Assembly (NCBI GenBank): GCA_900768035.1
Contig: CAAGBH010000121.1
Coordinates: 1-18,675 of the forward strand
Origin: Clostridia bacterium
GTDB lineage: Bacteria > Bacillota > Clostridia > Oscillospirales > Acutalibacteraceae
Length of the DNA: 18,675 bases
Direction of reading: 5' to 3'
This document shows, piece after piece, positions 1 to 5,206 of this stretch. The notes below the pieces were generated by a model. That model did no database searches and was not told the DNA's origin. It was given only the letters and a program-made list of their open reading frames with translations. The first letter of the stretch is position 1. Each line of letters begins with the position of its first letter. The translations under genes and the position numbers were made by a program.

Positions 1-151
1 TATAACCTTGCACACCACGGACATTATTCACAAGTTTAGCATTATCTAAAAACGTCTCGGCAACAAAACGTGAACGGTTTGGGTCACCAGGCATTAAAAC
101 TGTTTTTGCGAAATCACCTATTTTTGCATTGATATGCGGAGTATTGCTCAT
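1..151 (-). CDS. deoD: Purine nucleoside phosphorylase DeoD, N-terminal part (cut by window edge)
   Basis: The first 50 codons of DeoD are present; the rest lies left of the window. DeoD cleaves purine (deoxy)ribonucleosides with phosphate to free base and (deoxy)ribose-1-phosphate, in cytosolic purine salvage. The visible protein starts MSNTPHINAKIGDFA and carries the phosphate-binding motif MPGDPNR at residues 20-26, followed by FVAETFL and VNNVRGV. This order is characteristic of the hexameric DeoD/NP-I family rather than the trimeric PNP type. The ATG at 149-151 is preceded by AGGTGAT (155-161) at normal spacing, so the start is well supported. The gene is transcribed away from the small plus-strand gene at 215, with only 63 bases between the two starts. 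Family assignment is confident; nothing can be said about the C-terminal part. Confidence 0.93.
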   Translation of the reverse strand, partial: MSNTPHINAKIGDFAKTVLMPGDPNRSRFVAETFLDNAKLVNNVRGVQGY

Positions 152-157
152 AATATC

Positions 158-184
158 ACCTAACCAAATTTAATTCATATTATA
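158..184 (+). promoter_or_regulatory. Possible mother-cell (sigma-K-like) promoter for the small gene at 215
   Basis: The plus strand reads AC at 158-159, a 16-base spacer, then CATATTATA at 176-184. This fits the Bacillus sigma-K consensus (AC, 16-17 bases, CATANNNTA) exactly. A start near 190 would leave a leader of about 25 bases that contains the GGAG at 203-206. On the other strand the same bases read TATAATATG, giving a TATAAT -10-like element for deoD, though no good -35 is visible there. In AT-rich DNA such short matches arise by chance, so this is tentative. Confidence 0.3.
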
Positions 185-214
185 TAGTGTATAAAAAATC
201 TTGGAGTGTATAAT

Positions 215-568
215 ATGGAAAATAACTTTCCAATTCCCATTATGAATGATAAAGATTTGAAAGTGTATGAAGATTATCTTAAAAAAGACAACCAAAAGCC
301 TGTTATTAAAAGTTATGTCCCCGAAACTTTGACAAATACAGTTTTCCTGCCTGCATATCTTAAAAATCACATAGGAAAACTTGTAAAAATTGAAGCGCTT
401 GTAGGAAACAGACTCGAATGTCGGGTTGGAACACTCTTAGAAGTCGGAGCGGATTTTTTGGTTATAAAACTCCAACAAAACTGTTGCACCACCGTTATCG
501 GCGGTAACAGTATTAAATTTATAACTATCATCCACGATAACGACTTTAAAAAAGCAAATCTTTATTAA
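215..568 (+). CDS. Small GerQ/DUF2642-like protein, possible spore coat component
   Basis: This is a 117-residue protein of unproven function. The frame is open from a GTG at 206, but GGAG (203-206) lies 8 bases before the ATG at 215, so 215 is the likely start. The N-terminal third is polar and probably flexible (MENNFPIPIMNDKDL). From about residue 52 it has a compact pattern: YLKNHIGKLVKIEALVG, then CRVGTLLEVGADFLVIKL, then a last strand IKFITI. The alternating 'GKLV-h-h ... GTLLEVGxDFhVh ... h-hI' layout recalls the Sm/SH3-like core of GerQ coat proteins and of DUF2642 proteins from spore formers. The resemblance is by pattern only. There is no signal peptide or membrane segment. It is the only complete plus-strand gene in the window and ends in the shared terminator at 605-627. 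An alternative is an unrelated small beta-barrel protein. Confidence 0.75.
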   Translation: MENNFPIPIMNDKDLKVYEDYLKKDNQKPVIKSYVPETLTNTVFLPAYLKNHIGKLVKIEALVGNRLECRVGTLLEVGADFLVIKLQQNCCTTVIGGNSIKFITIIHDNDFKKANLY

Positions 569-604
569 TATTTTATCATTTAAAATATATTTAGTCAATA
601 AAAT

Positions 605-627
605 AAGGACAGTTTTAAACTGTCCTT
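605..627. terminator. Bidirectional intrinsic terminator between convergent genes
   Basis: The sequence is a perfect inverted repeat with 11-base arms: AAGGACAGTTT, one T, AAACTGTCCTT. On the plus strand it is followed by ACTTTTTATTTT (628-639), and on the minus strand by ATTTTATTG. It can therefore stop transcription of both the plus-strand gene ending at 568 and the P-type ATPase, whose stop codon (633-635) lies 5 bases before the hairpin on its own strand. Confidence 0.9.
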
Positions 628-632
628 ACTTT

Positions 633-3212
633 TTATTTTCTTAAAAATTTCAAAAGTTCGCTGAAAGGTACAACTAATAAAGCCAATACGAACGAAACTG
701 CCAACTGCCAGCCATTTAGAATAGTAAGTCCAAAGGTGAAACCAACAGGTGTCAACACTAAGAATACCGTTATAAACAAAGTAACAAATACAGCCTTATT
801 CATAAACGAATTAGAAAATACTTCTTTTGTGAATATTGTTCCAACCGATTTACTGTTAAAGCAATGCAATGCCTGAGCAATACCTAAAGTTGCGAAAGCC
901 ATTGTAGTAGCAACTACTGCCGACTGTCCGTTACCTATAGCAAAAGAAACCAACGTTACAACCGCAATAAACAAACTTTGAAGTAAAAGCGATATTAAGG
1001 CCTTTAAATCTAAAATTTTACTTACAGAACTTAAAGACTTGCTCTTCATAACAGAATTTTCTGCATTTTCCATACTGAAAGAAATAGCAGGTGCGCAGTC
1101 AGTTAAAAGATTTAAAAGCACCAACTGAACAGCAGCAAGAACGGGTTTTGCAAATATGCAAACGCCCAAGAATATTATAAGAAGTTCCGCAAAATTGCAA
1201 CTGCAAAGATAATACACCGCTTTTTTAATATTACTGAAAAATCCACGACTTTCTTTAATTGCACGAACTATTGAACCAAAATTGTTTTTCAGGATAATAA
1301 CATCAGCATTGCCTTTTGCAACATCAGTTCCATACTGACCGATAGCGCAACCAACATCTGCGGCGGCTAAACTTTCAGCGTCCTGTAAACTGTCACCCGT
1401 AACGGTGACAATAGCGTTATTAGCCTGCCAAGCCCTGACTATCCTCAATTTATCACTTGGCGAAATACGGGCAAAGAGCGAATAATTTTGAATGTTTTCC
1501 GTTAATTCTTCATCAGTCATATTCTCAAGTTCAGCGCCTGTGATTGCTTGACTGTCATCAGTTAAAATGCCAATCTTTGTTGCTATTGATTTTGCGGTCA
1601 AAAGGTTGTCACCCGTAATCATTACGGTTTTAATACCCGCATCATTACACAGTTTAATATCATTAACAACGCTCTTTCTCAACGGCTCAACAAGACCTAA
1701 AAGTCCAACGAAGGTAAGATTAGTTTCAATTTCCTCTGCCTGTGGATTAGCGGGAATTTCATCCAAAGGACGCATTGCAATGCAAACCACTCTTAAAGCA
1801 TCAAGCGCTAACTGTTCATTTATTTTTAAAACTTCTTCACAGTTACAGTTATTACACTTGGGCACAACAATCTCAGGCGCACCCTTAACTATTGCAAACG
1901 GGCGTTCATTAATCATTGTGATAACCGTCATTGATTTTCTTACCGAATCAAAAGGAATATAAGCAATCTTAGGCATTAAATTATTAAGGTCAACTTCGCT
2001 CATAGAATTAAATGTTAAATTAGCCTTTTTGATTGCATTTTCGGTAGCATCATTCTGAAGTGTTGAACAACAAGCCGCCAACTTCAAAACGATAGATGTG
2101 GTTTCGTCAAGATTATCTATCTCAGTATCCAATAGTTTTTTACCGTCATAAATCTTGCTCAAAACCATATCTTTATGGGTGAAAATTCCCGTTTTATCAG
2201 CGCAAATAACATTAGTTTTTCCTATTGTCTCAAGAGCGCTTGTTTTTTTGATAATAATTTTATCCTGTAAAATTCGTTGTGTTCCTATTGCAACAACTAT
2301 TGTAGCAATAGCGGGTAATCCCTCGGGTATAGCGGCAAAAGCCAATGCAAATGTATTCAAAAGAACTCCGACAGTGGTTACTGCAAAATTGCTTGAATTA
2401 AAGTTTTGCAAAAGATTTATGATAAATACCAATATACACACAACAAGAATCACAATATTAACTGCCTTACCCAAAAAGTCAACTTCAGACTGAATAGGCA
2501 ATTCCTTCGTGCCTTGCTGTTCCAAAATAGCGGAAGTTTTTCCGTTTTCGGTATTAAGAGCGGTTGCAACAACCACCGCTTTTGCGCTACCGTGAACAAC
2601 AGTTGTTCCCGAAAAAACCATATTAACACGGTTTTCAAAAGAAACAATATCCTCTAAAACAGGATTTGCATCCTTTTCAACAGGAACATCGTCACCTGTA
2701 AGAGCAGTTTCATTGCAACGAAGTTCGTTAGACGAAATAAGCCTTGCATCTGCCGAAATATAGTCTCCCTCTTCCAAAAGGATAATGTCCCCCGGAACCA
2801 ACTGAGCCGAAGATATATTTTTAACTATTCCGTCACGCAAAACATTAACTGTTGGGTTTGTAATACTCTTAATATCATCAAGGGTTGTATCGCAACTAAA
2901 AAGATGAAAAGCGCTGATTAAAGCATTAACCACAACAATAAGAATTATAAGAAGCGGTATATAAGGATTGTTCTGCTGATAAACGAGAGAAACCACAAAA
3001 GAAATCAAAGAAACGATAATTAAAGTTATAACGGTTTTACTTTGAAACTGTGCTAAAAAACGCTTTAACAGAGAAATTTTTTGAGCGCTCTTTACCACAT
3101 TTTCGCCGTATTGTTCAAGCCTTTGGTCAGCAACACCGTTTGCAAGACCGCTTTCGGCATCAACACAAAAGTGATCTAACACTTCCTTAACCGACGCACT
3201 GTGCCAAATCAT
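633..3212 (-). CDS. P2A-type cation-transporting ATPase (Ca2+-ATPase-like) with deviant catalytic motifs
   Basis: An 859-residue integral membrane pump of the SERCA-like P-type family, expected to move Ca2+ or a related cation using ATP. Order: N-terminal cation-ATPase domain (about 1-50), M1-M2 (58-101), actuator domain, M3-M4 (250-312) with PEGLP at 296-300, phosphorylation and nucleotide domains, then M5-M10 (about 664-856). The phosphorylated aspartate is D339. KGAPE (443-447) and TGDN (533-536) are intact. The ion-site residues E297, N673, E676, N701 and D705 match SERCA positions. Several hallmark motifs deviate: TGES is TGDD (172-175), DKTGTLT is DKTGIFT (339-345), DPPR is EPLR (509-512), and TGDGVNDAPAL is TGDSLQDAESL (605-615). 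A CxxCxC cluster lies at 453-458. Length is normal and the frame is intact. The ATG overlaps the preceding stop as ATGA, so translation is probably coupled. Family is certain; substrate and full activity are inferred. Confidence 0.93.
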   Translation of the reverse strand: MIWHSASVKEVLDHFCVDAESGLANGVADQRLEQYGENVVKSAQKISLLKRFLAQFQSKTVITLIIVSLISFVVSLVYQQNNPYIPLLIILIVVVNALISAFHLFSCDTTLDDIKSITNPTVNVLRDGIVKNISSAQLVPGDIILLEEGDYISADARLISSNELRCNETALTGDDVPVEKDANPVLEDIVSFENRVNMVFSGTTVVHGSAKAVVVATALNTENGKTSAILEQQGTKELPIQSEVDFLGKAVNIVILVVCILVFIINLLQNFNSSNFAVTTVGVLLNTFALAFAAIPEGLPAIATIVVAIGTQRILQDKIIIKKTSALETIGKTNVICADKTGIFTHKDMVLSKIYDGKKLLDTEIDNLDETTSIVLKLAACCSTLQNDATENAIKKANLTFNSMSEVDLNNLMPKIAYIPFDSVRKSMTVITMINERPFAIVKGAPEIVVPKCNNCNCEEVLKINEQLALDALRVVCIAMRPLDEIPANPQAEEIETNLTFVGLLGLVEPLRKSVVNDIKLCNDAGIKTVMITGDNLLTAKSIATKIGILTDDSQAITGAELENMTDEELTENIQNYSLFARISPSDKLRIVRAWQANNAIVTVTGDSLQDAESLAAADVGCAIGQYGTDVAKGNADVIILKNNFGSIVRAIKESRGFFSNIKKAVYYLCSCNFAELLIIFLGVCIFAKPVLAAVQLVLLNLLTDCAPAISFSMENAENSVMKSKSLSSVSKILDLKALISLLLQSLFIAVVTLVSFAIGNGQSAVVATTMAFATLGIAQALHCFNSKSVGTIFTKEVFSNSFMNKAVFVTLFITVFLVLTPVGFTFGLTILNGWQLAVSFVLALLVVPFSELLKFLRK

Positions 3213-4063
3213 AACAACACCCCTTTATAATAATCCTTCATTCTTTTTGCATCTTCTGCCTGTGTGCCTGCCGATTCGCAAATAAATATTGGACTGCAAC
3301 CATATTTTACAGTAAGGTCCATAACCGGCTCAAAATCAGGTCCAAAAACAGTATCCTCAAAAGTCAGATGGCGCTTTTCACCGCCTGTAGTATATTCAAT
3401 CTTAGAAAAATGAGAATGAAAACTTTTAAGCCTGTCCGTTCCAAGAGCATCTTTTATTGACAAGAAAATTTTTTCAAAATCTTCACGTGTTTTAAGAATA
3501 CCTAAATCACGAGCATTCAAATGACCAAAATCTATGCAAGGAATCAGCCTTTCGTCCAATTTACAAAGTTCTAAAACTTCATAAAGTGTACCTAACTGGT
3601 TTACTTTGCCCATAGTTTCAGGGCAAATGTGGATATTCGAAAGACCTTCGTTATCTAATGCTTTAATTGCCAAATTCATTGTATCTTTTGCAAGTTCTAA
3701 TGCTTCCTCACGGGAAATCTTACCGCAAGAACCTGTATGAACAATGATTCTATCCCCGCCCATAGCATTAACCGCACGGGCAGATGCAAGAATATAATTA
3801 ACAGAATTAAGGCGTTTTTCTTCTTCAACAGAAGACATTGAGATATAATACGGCGCATGCAAAGAGAGGGTTATACCCTTTTCGCTTGCCAATCTTCCTA
3901 ATTCTTGCGCCTTTTCAAGACCTATATTTACACCTCTGCCGCATTGATATTCGAAACAGTCAAGTCCCATTTTTTCGATATATTCAGGCACTTGCAGACT
4001 TGATTTATAACCCATTTGTTTAAAACTGTCCGATGTACCTGCAGGACCGAATTTTGCCGACAT
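3209..4063 (-). CDS. Endonuclease IV-like (AP endonuclease family 2) TIM-barrel protein
   Basis: This 284-residue protein has the metal ligands of endonuclease IV (Nfo) in the right order: H69 (LSLHAPYY), H109 (IVHTGS), E149 (CPETMGK), D178 and H181 (IDFGHLNAR), H216 or H218 (FHSHFS), H232 (KRHLTFED) and E263 (ICESAGT). Family members bind three zinc ions and cut DNA 5' to abasic sites in base excision repair. Overall sequence differs from E. coli Nfo, and the same fold includes sugar isomerases. The NQLGTLYEVLELCK and HLTFED regions nevertheless fit a nuclease-like Xyl/AP-endonuclease subgroup better. A strong GGAGGT lies before the ATG at 4061-4063, inside the end of the upstream phosphatase gene, with 1 base between stop and start. 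The 3' end overlaps the ATPase start by 4 bases. Biochemical activity is inferred from the ligand set. Confidence 0.85.
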   Translation of the reverse strand: MSAKFGPAGTSDSFKQMGYKSSLQVPEYIEKMGLDCFEYQCGRGVNIGLEKAQELGRLASEKGITLSLHAPYYISMSSVEEEKRLNSVNYILASARAVNAMGGDRIIVHTGSCGKISREEALELAKDTMNLAIKALDNEGLSNIHICPETMGKVNQLGTLYEVLELCKLDERLIPCIDFGHLNARDLGILKTREDFEKIFLSIKDALGTDRLKSFHSHFSKIEYTTGGEKRHLTFEDTVFGPDFEPVMDLTVKYGCSPIFICESAGTQAEDAKRMKDYYKGVLL

Positions 4064-4064
4064 A

Positions 4065-4565
4065 CTATACCTCCGTATCGGTAATTTTAAGCGCCTTTAT
4101 AACAAAACGCTCAACCTTGCGTTTCATACGAAAACGCAATGAAGTTTCAGGTTTAATAGGCGTTAACAACACAGTTTTAACACCGACTATATTACCGCCC
4201 AAAGTATCGGTAAAAATCTGGTCACCGATAATAGCGGTATTCTTTCTTTTGGAATCTAATGCCTTTAAAGCACGGATATATCCAAAAGGCAAAGGTTTCA
4301 AACCTAAACTTATATAATCCAAACCGATTTTTTTAGCAAACGGTTCAAGCCTTTTTGAAGTTGAATTTGAAAGAACAGTCATTTTAATTGAGTTTTGGCG
4401 CATTGTTGCAAGCCAGTCTTCGAGACCGTCGGTTAAAACTTGTCCGTGATGGGTAGACAAAGTATTATCAACATCCAAAATCAAAGAATCAATTTCATAT
4501 TTTTTTAATATATCAACCGTAATATCGGTTATTTTATTTAATTTAATCAAGGGTTTTAATAACAT
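4065..4565 (-). CDS. yqeG: YqeG family HAD-type phosphatase
   Basis: A 166-residue cytosolic HAD superfamily phosphatase (subfamily IIIA). Motif I is DVDNT at 31-35, with nucleophile D31 and acid/base D33. Motif II is LSNS at 65-68, motif III is K90-P91, and motif IV is GDQIFTD at 114-120. This small cap-less layout matches YqeG of Bacillus and its relatives, which are distantly related to phosphatidylglycerophosphate phosphatase. The physiological substrate in Firmicutes is not settled. In Bacillus yqeG heads the yqeGH-aroE-yhbY-nadD-yqeK-rsfS cluster; here it is separated from the other members and followed instead by an endonuclease IV-like gene and a P-type ATPase gene. Its ribosome binding site (TTGAGGAA, ending 6 bases before the ATG) directly follows the rpsU terminator, so expression may depend on read-through. 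Confidence 0.9.
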   Translation of the reverse strand: MLLKPLIKLNKITDITVDILKKYEIDSLILDVDNTLSTHHGQVLTDGLEDWLATMRQNSIKMTVLSNSTSKRLEPFAKKIGLDYISLGLKPLPFGYIRALKALDSKRKNTAIIGDQIFTDTLGGNIVGVKTVLLTPIKPETSLRFRMKRKVERFVIKALKITDTEV

Positions 4566-4580
4566 AATTTTTCCTCAATA

Positions 4581-4611
4581 AAAAAAGCGGTTATAAAACA
4601 ACCGCTTTTTT
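4581..4611 (-). terminator. Intrinsic terminator after rpsU
   Basis: On the minus strand the sequence reads AAAAAAGCGGTT, a 7-base loop GTTTTAT, then AACCGCTTTTTT. It is a perfect 12-base inverted repeat with a GC-rich core and a run of T. It lies 8 bases past the rpsU stop. The run of T ends only a few bases before the Shine-Dalgarno sequence of the downstream yqeG gene. Confidence 0.9.
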
Positions 4612-4619
4612 GAATCTAT

Positions 4620-4796
4620 TTAGCGGAACTTTCTTTTACGAGCAGCTTCCGACTTCTTTTTACGCTTTACAGAGGGCTTTTCATAGTGCTCTCTCTTGCG
4701 AACTTCTTGAATAACACCGTCTTTTGCGGTTTGTCTTTTAAAACGACGCAAAGCGTTATCAAGTGATTCATTTTCTTTAATTCTTACTTGACTCAT
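4620..4796 (-). CDS. rpsU: 30S ribosomal protein S21
   Basis: The 58-residue protein is a complete bS21, a basic protein that binds the 16S rRNA platform near the anti-Shine-Dalgarno end and helps in mRNA initiation. The family pattern is clear: KENESLDNALRRFKRQ near the N terminus, EVRKREHYEKPS in the middle and a strongly basic tail ending KKKSEAARKRKFR. A longer reading frame from 4814 would add six residues (MEGGNI), but these are encoded by the ribosome binding site itself. A double GGAGGGAGGG (4803-4812) sits 6 bases before the ATG at 4794-4796, and S21 proteins normally begin MSxVRV. The gene follows secG by 73 bases and ends at a strong terminator. Confidence 0.97.
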   Translation of the reverse strand: MSQVRIKENESLDNALRRFKRQTAKDGVIQEVRKREHYEKPSVKRKKKSEAARKRKFR

Positions 4797-4815
4797 TATA
4801 TTCCCTCCCTCCACT

Positions 4816-4846
4816 TATATAGCAGGGGTTATTTTTTATTAGTAAA
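4816..4846 (-). promoter_or_regulatory. Weak possible promoter in front of rpsU
   Basis: On the minus strand TTTACT (4841-4846) and TGC-TATATA (-10 at 4816-4821) are separated by 19 bases. The TG before the -10 resembles an extended -10 element, but the spacing is long and the -35 matches only 4 of 6 bases. rpsU may simply be transcribed from the secG promoter, so this is tentative. Confidence 0.25.
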
Positions 4847-4869
4847 CCGAATTACTATGTATTAAGGGT

Positions 4870-5121
4870 TTATTTACCCCTTAAAGCGATAACATTTGCA
4901 ACTATTGCGAGTACAAAGAAAAGTATTGCAATATACTTTGTCCAACGCGCTAAAATTGCGTCAACTGTTCTTGCCTTATTTTTAGAAAGAAAAGTATCAG
5001 CACCACCGGAAATTGCACCGTTGATACCTGCTCTTCTTCCTTGTTGGAAAAGAACAGCAATTATAATAGCAAGCGAAACGAGTATTACTAAAATTCCTAA
5101 AATAATTTCAACTGCGCTCAC
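4870..5121 (-). CDS. secG: Protein translocase subunit SecG
   Basis: An 83-residue membrane protein, the small third subunit of the SecYEG channel that exports preproteins with SecA. It has two hydrophobic helices: one near the N terminus (VEIILGILVILVSLAIIIAV) and one near the C terminus (IAILFFVLAIVANVIAL). Between them lies the conserved glycine-rich cytoplasmic loop with QQGRRAG and ISGGADTF. The frame is open from a TTG at 5136, but GGAGG (5130-5134) overlaps that codon and is spaced 8 bases from a GTG at 5119-5121, so the GTG is the likely start. It is followed by rpsU, and a good promoter lies 36 bases upstream. Length and topology are normal. Confidence 0.94.
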   Translation of the reverse strand: MSAVEIILGILVILVSLAIIIAVLFQQGRRAGINGAISGGADTFLSKNKARTVDAILARWTKYIAILFFVLAIVANVIALRGK

Positions 5122-5127
5122 CTGTTT

Positions 5128-5134
5128 CACCTCC
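5128..5134 (-). promoter_or_regulatory. Ribosome binding site that decides the secG start
   Basis: GGAGGTG on the minus strand lies 8 bases (counted from GGAGG) before the GTG at 5119-5121. It falls inside the longer TTG-initiated frame, which rules against that longer start. Confidence 0.75.
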
Positions 5135-5156
5135 AACTAACAAATAACCAAGTTAT

Positions 5157-5185
5157 ATAATAACACATACATTTCTAATTTGCAA
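5157..5185 (-). promoter_or_regulatory. Sigma-A-type promoter for secG-rpsU
   Basis: On the minus strand TTGCAA (5180-5185) is followed by 17 bases and then TATTAT (5157-5162), with TG one base before the -10 (extended -10). The -35 matches 4 of 6 and the -10 matches 5 of 6 consensus bases at ideal spacing. The predicted transcript start is near 5150, about 30 bases before the secG GTG. It lies in the 85-base gap after leuS, which is otherwise plain AT-rich DNA with no clear leuS terminator. Confidence 0.6.
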
Positions 5186-5206
5186 CAAAAATTTTAGAAA
5201 ATCACA

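Noticed and set aside
170..370. 66-codon minus-strand frame opposite the small plus-strand gene
   Set aside because: It overlaps the better supported gene at 215-568 and runs through the divergent promoter region; the sequence is Ile/Phe-rich as expected from AT-rich antisense DNA.
1567..1962. 131-codon open frame on the plus strand opposite the ATPase
   Set aside because: It is antisense to the nucleotide and phosphorylation domains of the ATPase, whose reading frame is fully supported by motifs; no independent evidence for a protein.
633..3212. ATPase as a pseudogene
   Set aside because: Four catalytic motifs deviate, but the 859-codon frame is intact, all ten membrane segments and the ion-site residues are kept, and D339, D535, D607 and D611 remain; decay would be expected to hit these too.
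4587..4605. Promoter for yqeG using TATAAC in the terminator loop
   Set aside because: The possible -35 (TAGATT at 17-base spacing) matches only 3 of 6 consensus bases, and the -10 would overlap the hairpin; too weak to annotate.
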